DNA of 64,000 nucleotides. Source: Candidatus Bandiella numerosa (GTDB lineage: Bacteria > Pseudomonadota > Alphaproteobacteria > Rickettsiales > Midichloriaceae). Every line of letters starts with the position of its first letter. The first letter of the stretch is position 1. Shown piece by piece: positions 9,691 through 18,960 of the stretch. The position numbers and the translations under genes are program-made. The stretch spans positions 1,116,001 to 1,180,000 of the forward strand of contig NZ_CP104164.1 in the NCBI RefSeq assembly GCF_029981845.1, read 5' to 3'. Under the pieces are notes generated by a model, which made no database searches, had not been told where the DNA came from, and saw nothing but the letters and a program-made list of their open reading frames with translations.

Positions 9691-10539
9691 ATGGATTATC
9701 AACAAACTATTTGTAAAAAAGAGAGTATTTCTGGAATTGGTTTACATACAGGAGAAGCTGTAAAGCTTGTTATTTCACCACTAAAAGAAGATTCAGGCAT
9801 TATCTTCAAAAGATCTGATATATCCACAAATAATATCATTCCTGCAAAATTTTTTAATGTTACAAATACAAAATTATGCACCGAAATTTCTAATGATAGT
9901 GGCATAAAAATAGCAACCATTGAACACATTATGGCTGCATTATGGGGTATGAATATTGATAACGCTTTAATAGAGGTATCAGGACCAGAAGTCCCTGCGA
10001 TGGACGGAAGCTCCAAGGAATTTATTAGTTTAATAAAAAAAGCTGGCATTAAAGCACAATCAAAAAAAAGAAAATATTTAAAAATTCTGGACACTATTAA
10101 AGTAACAGATGAAGACAAAGAGATAGTGATTAAAAGTGCTGATAATTTTGCAATTGATTTTGATATTGAGTTTGATCATCAATCCATTGGGCATCAAAAT
10201 TATAGCCTTTTAGATTCCACAAAATTTGAAGATGAAATTGGAAATGCCAGAACTTTTGGGTTTTTAAGCGATGTAGAGTTCTTGAAAAAAAATGGGCTAG
10301 CAAGAGGAGCTTCTCTTAACAACAGCATAGGATTAAGCGAGACTGGTGTGGTTAACAGTGAAGGTCTTAGATGTGAAGACGAGTTTGTTAAGCATAAAAT
10401 ATTAGATTGCGTTGGTGATTTATTTTTGTCGGGCTATAGAATAATTGGAAATATTAAGGCAACCAAAGCTGGTCATAATTTAAATAATGCTATGTTAAAA
10501 AAGATATTTGACAATCCAGATTCCTATAAAATAATCTAA
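9691..10539 (+). CDS. lpxC: UDP-3-O-acyl-N-acetylglucosamine deacetylase
   Basis: Zinc amidase catalysing the committed step of lipid A synthesis, so the organism probably makes LPS. The N-terminus ISGIGLHTG is the family's start. TIEHIMAALWG holds the first zinc His, and KHKILDCVGDLFL holds the second His and the Asp ligand. GNARTFGF, conserved in the active-site region, is also present. At 282 residues it is slightly shorter than the ~300 of enterobacteria, but both sub-domains are complete. The presence of lpxC argues against an Anaplasmataceae origin, since those lack lipid A genes. Confidence 0.96.
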   Translation: MDYQQTICKKESISGIGLHTGEAVKLVISPLKEDSGIIFKRSDISTNNIIPAKFFNVTNTKLCTEISNDSGIKIATIEHIMAALWGMNIDNALIEVSGPEVPAMDGSSKEFISLIKKAGIKAQSKKRKYLKILDTIKVTDEDKEIVIKSADNFAIDFDIEFDHQSIGHQNYSLLDSTKFEDEIGNARTFGFLSDVEFLKKNGLARGASLNNSIGLSETGVVNSEGLRCEDEFVKHKILDCVGDLFLSGYRIIGNIKATKAGHNLNNAMLKKIFDNPDSYKII

Positions 10540-10851
10540 ATTAAATTTAAAAATTTTAATATTAGGGAATGTTGTTAGAGAATATCATAAAATTTGTGTA
10601 AAAAGAACTTCCTTACATAAATAAAAAGCAAAAAAAATAGTGAAAACAAGTGTAGAATAAAACCTTGATGGTAAAAATAAGGAAATGATTTGAGCCAAAA
10701 AATTATTGATAAATCATAGATTTTTCTTGACTATTAAATATTAAATCCCATAACTTGCACAATAAAATAAATATTATTTATTTTCCCTATCATTAATAAG
10801 TAGATATTAAGAGTAACCTGATAATTAATATTAAATATAAATGGTCAAATT
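10540..10851. other. 312-base gap without a recognisable gene
   Basis: AT-rich spacer between lpxC and the next plus-strand gene. No tRNA, no strong hairpin and no conserved motif were recognised. It is long enough to hold the promoter of the downstream orphan gene. Confidence 0.5.
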
Positions 10852-11577
10852 ATGATATATAATGCGCAAGAAATTTTCTCATCAATTCATAACAGCCCTC
10901 GCAATAATGTACATAATATGTTTGGTGGAGAAGGAGAAAAAATATTTAATTATACAGTAGTAGCACTGACTAGTGATGTGGCTACTAATTTTGTTTTATG
11001 GGGTTTTGGATTTGGCCCTGCTTATTACGGATTAAAATGCATAGGTTTTACATTCCTTAATGCCACTTTTAAGTATTATATTAGAGAAAAAATAAATGAC
11101 TACTTTTATGATAATTATTACTTAAAACATTTGATAGCAGGAGCAGTTGGAGGAGGATCATATTACGGTTTTAATTATTTATTTAAAGCACATATGGATA
11201 TAACTTTATTATTCAATGCTGGTGATTTAAAAAACAAAATATTAAATGGAATTTTAAATAACTCTATTTGGGAATTTTCTTCAGAAACCTTAAAAACTAT
11301 TAGAGAACAAGAAGAGTGGGAAAAATATACTACAGCAGCATACGTCATAGAAGCATTAGATTGTTTTTTGGATGAGGGGGATAAGATAACATGTTTATTA
11401 AAGAAGCAACCTATAGGAGCTATAAGTAGAGCAACAGGAGCGTATATTCGTGAAAATTTAAATTCAAAAGTAGGCACTAATAACTACCAAAATGAAGAAG
11501 ATTTAAATATAAAAGCAGACACTAATGAAGAACTTGAGTCAGTAAATATTATCGACAATCAACATCAAGATTTATAA
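10852..11577 (+). CDS. Orphan hydrophobic protein, function unknown
   Basis: Not recognised. The 241 residues split into a short polar N-terminus (1-30), a central hydrophobic, glycine-rich region and a polar, acidic C-terminus (from about 200). The central region has two or three likely membrane segments, including VLWGFGFGPAYYGLKCIGF and LIAGAVGGGSYYGFNYLF. No signal peptide, catalytic motif or repeat is evident. It stands alone between lpxC and the convergent fliI, with long untranslated flanks on both sides. The layout (hydrophobic core with a polar, Asn/Glu-rich tail) resembles lineage-specific Rickettsiales membrane proteins or effectors; that is inference only. Confidence 0.65.
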   Translation: MIYNAQEIFSSIHNSPRNNVHNMFGGEGEKIFNYTVVALTSDVATNFVLWGFGFGPAYYGLKCIGFTFLNATFKYYIREKINDYFYDNYYLKHLIAGAVGGGSYYGFNYLFKAHMDITLLFNAGDLKNKILNGILNNSIWEFSSETLKTIREQEEWEKYTTAAYVIEALDCFLDEGDKITCLLKKQPIGAISRATGAYIRENLNSKVGTNNYQNEEDLNIKADTNEELESVNIIDNQHQDL

Positions 11578-11710
11578 AATTCTCTATTGAGAGAGCATTC
11601 AAAAGTAATGGCAAAATAGAAAAAGAGAGAGTAAAAGGTGGATTTGTTTAATAATGTATAATAAGTTATTTATACATTAGTCGTATATGACGGAAAGATG
11701 ACTGGTAAGT

Positions 11711-11750
11711 CACCGTTAAGTTAAAACGAGAATAGAATTATGATATTGAA
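11711..11750 (+). repeat. Dispersed 40-bp repeat, copy 1
   Basis: 34 of 40 positions match the segment at 21972-22011, both in non-coding DNA downstream of plus-strand genes. The shared core includes AAGTTAAAA, AGAATAGAA and TATGA. Function unknown. Confidence 0.55.
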
Positions 11751-11824
11751 ATGCTGAAGTTATCCGTGCCATTATTTTATAATCAAGATATTGCATTATC
11801 TATCTTTTTATGAACACCACCCCT

Positions 11825-13171
11825 TTATGATTTTTTTTCTTCTTTATCAAACTCAATTATTTTAGCGAGCTTTGAATAGGAATCCTTTAAAGTATCCTTT
11901 TCATTATAATTTTGAGAGATAAATCTATTAATTTCATCTATATATTTGATGGATTCATCCACTTGTGGGTCAGAGCCAGTTTTATATGCCCCAATCCTAA
12001 TCATATCTTCCATATCAGTATACTGAGAAATTATGCTTCTAGCTTTGTTCACTAATTTATTCTCATATTCTGTGTTGCATCTGGGCATGGTTCTTGAAAT
12101 GCTGTTTAGAACATCAATGGCAGGGTATATACCACGTCCGGCAATTTTTCTACTTAGCACAATATGTCCGTCTAATATCCCTCTTACTGCATCAGATATT
12201 GGTTCATTATGATCATCTCCTTCAACTAATACACTGAAGAAGGCAGTTACATCGCCCTGCCCTTTGGTTCCTGGCCCCGCTCTTTCCAGCAATTTTGGCA
12301 ATTCAGAAAAAACACTTGGAGTATAGCCTTTAGTTGTTGGGGGCTCACCAATAGAAAGACCAATTTCCCTTTGCGCCATAGCAAATCTAGTTATACTATC
12401 CATCATGCATAGCACCTGTTTGCCTTGATCTCTATAATAATCGCACAGTGCCATAGTAAGATATGCTGCTTGCTTTCTTTTTAATGCTGATTCATCCGAA
12501 GTTGAAACAACAACAATCGCTTTACTAAGCCCCTCTTCTCCCAGGTAATCTTCTAAAAATTCTTGAACCTCTCTTCCTCTTTCACCAATTAGCCCTATGA
12601 TTTTTACATCAGCATCAGCATATTTTGTTAGCATTGAGATCATCATGGATTTTCCTACACCAGAGCCAGAAAAAATTCCCATCCTCTGACCTCTACAACA
12701 ACTTAAAAAAGAATTAATTGACCTTATTCCCATATCCATTTTAGCGCCAATTCTTTTTCTTAAATGCGCTTTTGGAGGTGTATTATGCAATCTGTATGGA
12801 ATATTTCCATTTATTAATGGTCCTTTTTCATCTATTGGCTCTCCAAAAGTATTGATAACTCTGCCTAGCCAATGTCCAGATGGATATATCGATTGGTCAT
12901 GAGCAATTACATGCACTTGACTTCCAATTCCAATTCCTTCAGCAGAATCATAGGTCATAAGCAAAGTCTTTTTTTCCTTAATACCTACAACCTCAGCAAA
13001 CATTTCTCTTTCATTTTTATTAATAATTTTACATTTAGACCCGATGCTAACCGCAAATTCAATTCCTATGGCTTCAATTAACAAACCTCTTACGGAACAA
13101 ACTTTTCCAATAACCTGAAATTCAGGTATCAATTCAATCTCATTAATGATACTTCTTAAAATATTGGACAT
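11825..13171 (-). CDS. fliI: Flagellum-specific ATPase FliI
   Basis: Cytoplasmic ATPase of the flagellar type III export apparatus. Walker A is GIFSGSGVGKS (near residue 165), Walker B lies at VLCMMDSITR, and the ATPase alpha/beta signature is PSVFSELPKLLERAG. The N-terminal beta-barrel and C-terminal helical domains are present, giving 448 residues as expected. The length, the missing F1-specific extensions and the presence of flhB, fliR and motAB in the same window favour FliI over F1 beta or a T3SS SctN. The usual neighbours (fliH, fliJ) are absent, so the flagellar genes are scattered. Confidence 0.92.
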   Translation of the reverse strand: MSNILRSIINEIELIPEFQVIGKVCSVRGLLIEAIGIEFAVSIGSKCKIINKNEREMFAEVVGIKEKKTLLMTYDSAEGIGIGSQVHVIAHDQSIYPSGHWLGRVINTFGEPIDEKGPLINGNIPYRLHNTPPKAHLRKRIGAKMDMGIRSINSFLSCCRGQRMGIFSGSGVGKSMMISMLTKYADADVKIIGLIGERGREVQEFLEDYLGEEGLSKAIVVVSTSDESALKRKQAAYLTMALCDYYRDQGKQVLCMMDSITRFAMAQREIGLSIGEPPTTKGYTPSVFSELPKLLERAGPGTKGQGDVTAFFSVLVEGDDHNEPISDAVRGILDGHIVLSRKIAGRGIYPAIDVLNSISRTMPRCNTEYENKLVNKARSIISQYTDMEDMIRIGAYKTGSDPQVDESIKYIDEINRFISQNYNEKDTLKDSYSKLAKIIEFDKEEKKS

Positions 13172-13236
13172 AAAAAATTATTTGATATAATTTGCACACG
13201 TAAATATACAAAGAATTAAAACATATATAACCTTCA

Positions 13237-14157
13237 ATGCAAATAAAAATTTTTGAAATAGAGAAAGAAGATGATGGTTTGAGACTAGATAGGTGGTTTC
13301 ATAGGCATATTCCCAACATGCCCTTTACTATTGTTGCTAAACTTGCAAGAAAAGGACAAATCAGAATTGATGGCAAGAGAGTTAAGATTAATACTCGTAT
13401 AAGCCACAATCAAAAAATAAGAACTCCAATAATTGAATACGACGCTCCAATCAAACAAGAATATATCAAACCAAAGAATTTTAATGATATTAAAAATCAG
13501 ATATTTAGCTCCATTATCCATGAGGATGAACATATAATTGTATTAAACAAACCATATGATTTATGTGTTCAAGATGGTTCTAATGTTAAAATATCAATAG
13601 ATCGCGTATTTAAATTATCTAATCTAAACTACAATATTGTTCATAGAATAGACAAAGAGACAACAGGCTTAATTGTTTTTGCTAAAAATTCTTCCATAGC
13701 AGCAGATATAAGCAAGCTCTTTAGAGAAAAAGAAATATATAAATCATACCTAACAATCTTATGCGGTATACCTAAAAATAAAGAGGGTATAATAGAATCA
13801 ACTATTAAAACCGGAGATTTTGATGCGCCAAAAGAATTGCATGCAAAAACAAAATTTAAAGTATTAGGCGAATACGAAGATTTACTCTCTTTAGTTGAAA
13901 TGACACCCTTAACTGGTAGAAAACACCAAATTAGAATCCATAGCAAAGAAATTAATTGCCCAATATTAGGCGACCAAAAGCATAATTATCCCGGCGTTAA
14001 GCACAAAATTTATTTTGCCGATCACCTACATTTACACTCACATTCGTTAAATTTTAGTTTACTAGGTGAAAATCATAATTTTAAAGCAGAATTACCAGAT
14101 CATTTTCAAAAAACCATTAATAAATATTTTTCAACAGTTAATATATCTAATTCATGA
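13237..14157 (+). CDS. rluC: Ribosomal large subunit pseudouridine synthase (RluC type)
   Basis: Isomerises specific uridines in 23S rRNA. An N-terminal S4 RNA-binding domain (about residues 10-70, with RLDRWFHRHIP) precedes the RsuA/RluA catalytic domain. The catalytic signature HRIDKETTGL, with its Asp, is near residue 138, and LTGRKHQIRIH follows. An S4 domain plus the 306-residue length fits RluC/RluD; RluC is preferred on sequence feel, and the exact target cannot be read from the sequence. Its last codons overlap coaD by 4 bases (ATGA), showing translational coupling. Confidence 0.88.
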   Translation: MQIKIFEIEKEDDGLRLDRWFHRHIPNMPFTIVAKLARKGQIRIDGKRVKINTRISHNQKIRTPIIEYDAPIKQEYIKPKNFNDIKNQIFSSIIHEDEHIIVLNKPYDLCVQDGSNVKISIDRVFKLSNLNYNIVHRIDKETTGLIVFAKNSSIAADISKLFREKEIYKSYLTILCGIPKNKEGIIESTIKTGDFDAPKELHAKTKFKVLGEYEDLLSLVEMTPLTGRKHQIRIHSKEINCPILGDQKHNYPGVKHKIYFADHLHLHSHSLNFSLLGENHNFKAELPDHFQKTINKYFSTVNISNS

Positions 14158-14651
14158 AAGAAGGAAAAATAGCAATATATCCAGGAACTTTTGATCCAAT
14201 CACTTTAGGTCATCTTGATATAATAAAACGCTCAGCAACTTTGTTTGATAAATTAATTATTGCCGTCGCTACCGATACTCTAAAAAGTACACTCTTTTCT
14301 ATTGATGAGAGGGTAAACATGATTAACTACGAAATAGAGCATAATAAAATGAAAAATGTCATTATTAAACCTTTTAAAGGCTTGTTAGTGAAATTTGTTA
14401 AAAATGAAAATGCAAACATTATAATTAGAGGATTAAGAGCTGTAGCAGATTTTGAATATGAATTTCAAATGTCATTTATAAATAGAACCTTAGATAGTGA
14501 TATTGAAACTGTATTTTTACCAGCAACAGAAAATGTACATTTTATATCGTCCACTTTTGTAAAAGAAGTAACAAGATTAAGTGGTGATACCAAAAATTTA
14601 GTTACCCAAAATGTACAAAAACTTTTAATTAAAAAATTTAAGAATGCTTAG
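14154..14651 (+). CDS. coaD: Phosphopantetheine adenylyltransferase
   Basis: Transfers AMP to 4'-phosphopantetheine, the penultimate step of coenzyme A synthesis. The nucleotidyltransferase motif YPGTFDPITLGHLDII (TxGH) is at the N-terminus, and the family's second motif appears as ISSTFVKEV. The 165-residue length is exact for the family. It overlaps rluC by 4 bases and the next gene by 8 bases, so it sits in a tight operon. The type III pantothenate kinase of the same pathway is encoded near 58.3 kb. Confidence 0.96.
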   Translation: MKEGKIAIYPGTFDPITLGHLDIIKRSATLFDKLIIAVATDTLKSTLFSIDERVNMINYEIEHNKMKNVIIKPFKGLLVKFVKNENANIIIRGLRAVADFEYEFQMSFINRTLDSDIETVFLPATENVHFISSTFVKEVTRLSGDTKNLVTQNVQKLLIKKFKNA

Positions 14652-15165
14652 ACTGAAAATTTTTGTATTACTATTTTATTTAATAATTAATACTGAAGCA
14701 ACTGCTAATGAAACTGGTATTTTAACTGGACTTCCAATACCTAGATATGTGAGTTTAAAATCTAATGAGATTAAAATTCGTATTGGACCTGGGAAAAAAT
14801 ACCAAACCTCACATGTATATGAATGCATCAATTATCCTGTTAAAATTATAGCCGAGTTTGATAATTGGAGAAAAATTGAAGATATAAATCAAACCCAAGG
14901 TTGGGTTCATCAAAGTTTATTAAGTGGTACTAGGTATGTAATCATAACTGATAATGAATTTGTTATTAGGAAGGATTTAACTAATAAATTATTAGTTAAT
15001 CAATCGTTAATTTTTAAAGCTCCAGATGAGAATTCCCCTCCAATATTAAAGGTTGAAGTTGGGGTGTTAGCAAAGATTATGAAATGTGAAAAATTCTGGT
15101 GTAAGGTAATAATTCAAAAATATAAAGGTTGGATAAGAAAGGCAAATATATGGGGTGTTGAATGA
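14644..15165 (+). CDS. Exported SH3-domain protein
   Basis: A cleavable signal peptide is likely (MLRLKIFVLLFYLIINTEATA). Two bacterial SH3-like repeats follow: YVSLKSNEIKIRIGPG up to GWVHQSLL, then a second unit ending in GWIRKANIWG. The 173-residue size matches the alphaproteobacterial SH3 proteins found in the periplasm, which are presumed to bind peptidoglycan or wall-associated partners. It overlaps coaD by 8 bases and the possible upstream GTG of rpiB, so it belongs to the rluC-coaD-rpiB run. The precise role is unknown. Confidence 0.82.
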   Translation: MLRLKIFVLLFYLIINTEATANETGILTGLPIPRYVSLKSNEIKIRIGPGKKYQTSHVYECINYPVKIIAEFDNWRKIEDINQTQGWVHQSLLSGTRYVIITDNEFVIRKDLTNKLLVNQSLIFKAPDENSPPILKVEVGVLAKIMKCEKFWCKVIIQKYKGWIRKANIWGVE

Positions 15166-15169
15166 TGTT

Positions 15170-15595
15170 ATGAAGATTGGCATTGCAAATGATCATGCTG
15201 GATGTGAATTAAAGAAGCAAATCTCAAAGTATTTAGCAAAAGACTTAAATATTAATGTGCTTAACTATGGCACAGATACAGATGAATCTGTTGACTACCC
15301 TGATTATGCAAAAAAAATAATCACAGCCATTGAATCTAAAAAAATAGACTATGGAATATTGCTTTGTGGCTCAGGGATTGGAATGTCAATATGTGCAAAT
15401 AAAAGTAAACATGTTAGAGCTGCATTGTGCCATAACTCAGAACTTGCAAAACTTTCTAGAGAACATAATAATGCCAACGTTTTAGTGCTCGGTGCAAGGT
15501 ATTTATCTTTTGAGGAAACCAAGATAATTATACATTCATTTTTAACTCATAAGTTTGAAGCTGGAAGACATCTAAAAAGAGTCAAGAAGATGTAG
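15170..15595 (+). CDS. rpiB: Ribose-5-phosphate isomerase B
   Basis: Interconverts ribose 5-phosphate and ribulose 5-phosphate in the non-oxidative pentose phosphate pathway. MKIGIANDHAGCELKK begins the RpiB/LacA fold, and the active-site block LLCGSGIGMSICANK, with its catalytic Cys, is intact. The histidine-bearing ALCHNSELAKLSREHNNANVL region follows. The ATG at 15170 is chosen because family members start at this lysine; an upstream in-frame GTG at 15155 would overlap the SH3 gene. The resulting 141 residues match the family. Confidence 0.94.
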   Translation: MKIGIANDHAGCELKKQISKYLAKDLNINVLNYGTDTDESVDYPDYAKKIITAIESKKIDYGILLCGSGIGMSICANKSKHVRAALCHNSELAKLSREHNNANVLVLGARYLSFEETKIIIHSFLTHKFEAGRHLKRVKKM

Positions 15596-15606
15596 TAAAG
15601 AAGCAA

Positions 15607-16062
15607 TTACCCTTTTACTAATACCCTGGTTTCAAAAAGCATATCTTGTACGGCAACTTTTTCTTTAGTAAAGAGTATTGTAAAGAAATTAACTATAAAA
15701 ACTCCGACAAAACTTAGTAGACATAATACTAAGTATCTAAATATTGATCTGGGAAAAGAAATGGTTTGCTCATTAACGCCAACAATTTTTATGTTCATTA
15801 TCAATTTGCCTATGGTACCCTGAAACTTTGAAGCTTCAAAAAGCCCTATATATAGTACATTAATCATGATACCAACCAAATAGTAACTGAATGTGTGTAC
15901 CTTTACACCATCAACATCGTAAATATTACCAATATTACTAAAACCAAAAACAATTGCATGCGGTATAGTTAAAATTATTGAATCAATTATAGTCGCTAAA
16001 ATCCGCCTTGATAAACTTGAATAAATAATATTTTGCATCAGCATAAATAAAATACACGTCAA
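15607..16062 (-). CDS. RDD family membrane protein
   Basis: Integral membrane protein of the RDD family, whose transport or other role is unsettled. The hallmark Arg...Asp pattern is visible in SRRILATIIDSII at the start of the first span. Three or four hydrophobic segments follow, with the conserved GTIGKLIMNIKIV between the second and third. Length is 151 residues. An internal Met (MLMQNIIYS) could be the real start, shortening the N-terminus by about six residues. It is convergent with rpiB, with only 11 bases between the stops. Confidence 0.85.
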   Translation of the reverse strand: MTCILFMLMQNIIYSSLSRRILATIIDSIILTIPHAIVFGFSNIGNIYDVDGVKVHTFSYYLVGIMINVLYIGLFEASKFQGTIGKLIMNIKIVGVNEQTISFPRSIFRYLVLCLLSFVGVFIVNFFTILFTKEKVAVQDMLFETRVLVKG

Positions 16063-16257
16063 TGTAATAAGGTTATTTTAAAAAAATATTTAAGTCAATC
16101 ATTAACCTACCTTACGTATAATGTAAATTTTAATTTTTTACTCACCTTACGCAAGGATTGAAAGAAAGTTATGATAGGTGTAGAATCTAAAGACTTAATA
16201 TTGAAGTGACCACCCAAACCATCCTTATGCTGATTTTATCTAAAAAGCTTTAGGTTG

Positions 16258-16902
16258 TTACCATTGCTCAAATTCTATTTTATCTTGAATAACTTCATCA
16301 TTATCTTCGCCGCCCATTCTTGGTGCTCTGGTACAATCACCACTGTATTTACCACAAGAGACAGTATTATCTTTGCCATCACATACTAAATATGGATATT
16401 TATTTCCTCCAAAACTTTTGCCGCTATCAATAAACTCTTCGTTCCCATCAAAGCATACATACATAAACTGTCTATCATAATAACCAAAATATACTACGAT
16501 AAGGCTTTTATTAAACATACCTTTTAAACAAGAGCCTAATTGATAGGTTACACACTTTACCTTTTTATTGGTGCAGTAATATACTGAGCTATAATCACCC
16601 AATATATCTGTGACTTCCTTCAATTTCATTCCTTTCTTTAAATGATTATTCGTTAAGTCATTGTACATACTGCATCTATAATGCACATATTTATGCGATT
16701 TATCATTGGATTTTGTTGCTTGTATTTCTATACGCTCCCATTCCTTAATCCATAACTTAGAATCAAACTTATCCGTGCCATACATATTGAACTTCAGTCC
16801 CAAAGGCACTATCTTTGTGATTACTAAGTATGCCATTACGAATATAATGGCATACTTAATTAATTTCTTAATAAATGCATTGCTCTTTTTGGCTTCGCTC
16901 AT
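16258..16902 (-). CDS. Cys-rich membrane-anchored protein downstream of a lipase-like gene
   Basis: No confident family. One N-terminal membrane segment (about residues 15-32, LIKYAIIFVMAYLVITKIV) is followed by a soluble part with eight cysteines, suggesting an exported protein with several disulfides. The segment MYNDLTNNHLKKGMKLKEVTDILGDY and the following strands resemble the BamE/SmpA-like fold (a helix with GM..EV..ILG, then beta strands), but this is a weak visual match. Its start lies 35 bases inside the end of the preceding lipase-like frame on the same strand, so it is probably translated with it. A periplasmic partner of that enzyme is possible. Confidence 0.6.
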   Translation of the reverse strand: MSEAKKSNAFIKKLIKYAIIFVMAYLVITKIVPLGLKFNMYGTDKFDSKLWIKEWERIEIQATKSNDKSHKYVHYRCSMYNDLTNNHLKKGMKLKEVTDILGDYSSVYYCTNKKVKCVTYQLGSCLKGMFNKSLIVVYFGYYDRQFMYVCFDGNEEFIDSGKSFGGNKYPYLVCDGKDNTVSCGKYSGDCTRAPRMGGEDNDEVIQDKIEFEQW

Positions 16903-17473
16903 AACTTAACTTAAATTTGAATTTACTGCTTATTTTGTTTTGGAATTTTGCTAAATCTTTGTCACTTAAAGAATTGTTGTCTATAGCCTCAATCTGGCCT
17001 TCTGATAATCCGAAATAATCAGCTATCTCTTTTTTTGTCACGCCATCTCTCAATCTCTCAACTTTGTACTCTCCATCTTTATAGCTACAAAAACTATCAG
17101 AATGGCATCTTCCTAATATTTCTTGAGCACCCGTCACTTTATATTCAAGGGGAAATTCTTTGATAGCATGAACACTAACATCAATATGATGAATCACCTT
17201 GCCTGGGGGATGACTTCCCTTACTATTAACAAATCCTCTGTTGCCATTATAAATCTCAACCTTCTTATAAATCTCACCAGCTTTAACTTTATCACCATTT
17301 ACAAGCTTTAATACCATGTCATACGCACCAGCCGAATCTACCATATTCACTTGACTAACCAAATCTGGTCTTAGTACTGAAATAATTATTCCCTCAAAGC
17401 CACCAGATGAATGCCCATTTAAGATTAACGGTTGTTTATTTCCACTTTCCTTATTGTATTTTTCAATGCTGCT
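16868..17473 (-). pseudogene. Lipase-like protein, C-terminal part (after frameshift)
   Basis: This open frame has no ATG before the conserved core; the first possible start is TTG at 17362. Reading it from its upstream stop (TAG at 17474-17476) gives the nucleophile elbow LILNGHSSGGFEG, a GxSxG serine hydrolase motif. A VNMVDSAGAYD strand follows, and further on a candidate catalytic His in RCHSDSFCSY. These are the second half of an alpha/beta-hydrolase like the Mbeg1/DUF2974 lipases. The first half lies immediately upstream in another frame. One base too many (or two too few) within 17463-17473 would explain the break. The tail is helical and overlaps the next gene by 35 bases. Confidence 0.7.
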
Positions 17474-18269
17474 CTATCCTATCTTTCAGAATCCCTTGTA
17501 GGCTATTAGTTCCAACTAATACATCATTAAGAGAGTCCCTAATAAAATTTTCAAGCCCTTCTTCAGTAAGATCTGCAGTGCCTGCTATATTGAAGCTAGC
17601 TACGCCGTTCTTAGTTGTTATCACTGATGCTTTAGAGGCTAACCGTTTATCTTCGTATACCTTGAAGAGCTTACTATTTTGCTCATTCCCAGCTGGTAAT
17701 ATATCTCTTTTGATTGCGTCCTCATCATAATACCCAGCATTAGCAAAAACTAGTATTTGATTAGTTGTCACACACTGTTTCTTTTCCTGTTGTTTTTCTT
17801 CTTTATTATCTTTTTCACCATTAGCATTTTGATTTTCTTGCTTCGGTGTAGGTATGTTAAAATAAATATTAGGGAAATTAGGGTTAGGGTTAACTATATT
17901 ACCCATATGATCAAACTTATAATTTATTCTAGTAGGCTCAAATGTTTTTATTTTTAATAATGGGTTATCTTGAACACTGATAACAGGCAGATTCAATACA
18001 CCACCGTGTCCAATGCTATTCCCACTTCCGAGCAATGAAAAGCTATTACTTGAATGTGAATATGAAGATGATGACGATGCTGGATTATTATTTTGTCCCA
18101 AGGAATGTGCAAAGCTAGGACCACTTTGTGTTCCTGGTCCTGGAATCGCCGTTAAGCCATTAGGCCCTATATGACAATTGATATTAGCTTCTACCATAGG
18201 AAACTTTAAGGGATCATTTTCTTTTATCCACTGATTAGCATTTTCAAATATTTCTTGAACATAATCCAT
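17463..18269 (-). pseudogene. Lipase-like protein, N-terminal part (before frameshift)
   Basis: The first ~150 residues are low-complexity, rich in Ser, Asn, Gly and Pro, with a Lys/Glu/Gln run near 145-160. They look disordered, as in many secreted or effector proteins. From about residue 165 a folded part appears (QILVFANAGYYDED), with VASFNIAGTADLTEEG and DSLNDVLVG. That pattern resembles the strand/GTD/D..ND.LVG region preceding the nucleophile in Mbeg1/DUF2974 and class 3 lipases. The frame stops at 17463, just before the GHSSGG motif, which continues in another frame. Together the two parts would make a protein of about 460-470 residues. No signal peptide is visible. Confidence 0.7.
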
Positions 18270-18960
18270 TGCATTTTCTAAATAACTATCTACTATAACC
18301 TCTACAAAATTTTAAATGTCACCAGCTATATTTGATAATGAATAATAATCTAAAGTCAATTTCTTAACTTCTATTCACATCTAATTTGCTGATTACAAAA
18401 TTTACTTAATAATTTATATCGTGCATCAGGTAAATCAATAATAAGCATGTTATAAAATTTGCATTTTAATCCATTAAAGATTAGATTCTTTGTCACTCTT
18501 TTTGGTAAATATTACTTAATCTTCCTATTTGAGAATTTTTAGGTAATACGAATTGTTTCAGGCGTTTTTAAAACTTTACTGCAACCAAGTTTATCTATTA
18601 CAATTATCTTCAACTTGCAATTTAACAAAAAACTTTGTACCATAAACTATTGTGTGCTGAATTTTGACAAATTCAAGCCTTTAAGTATTTTAGCTTATGA
18701 CAAGAGAAGCAGAAAAAGTAGTGAGGGGATGTGTGTGAAAGTGACCAATTAGATACTGCCTCTCATGTCATGGGTGATAATACGATCGATAATAGTGTAT
18801 TGCAAGTGAAATAAAGCAACTTTATGTTAATTTTCTATTAACAACTTTTAGTATACTCATTTTTTTTAATTTATATATAAAACAATTTCCATTCAGTCAA
18901 TTTTACCCAACAATGGTACGCATTAAAAATTGATATACTTGAAAAATAAAAGCGCTTATA
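18270..18960. other. 691-base region without a recognisable gene
   Basis: Lies between the divergent lipase-like gene and the sensor kinase gene. It holds only very short open frames and no tRNA or strong hairpin. It must contain the promoters of both flanking genes. Its length in this compact window could mean a decayed gene or an unrecognised RNA. Confidence 0.5.

Noticed and set aside
14644..15165. SH3 gene as a type III/IV secretion effector
   Set aside because: Signal peptide and the two bacterial SH3 repeats fit an ordinary periplasmic protein in a housekeeping operon.
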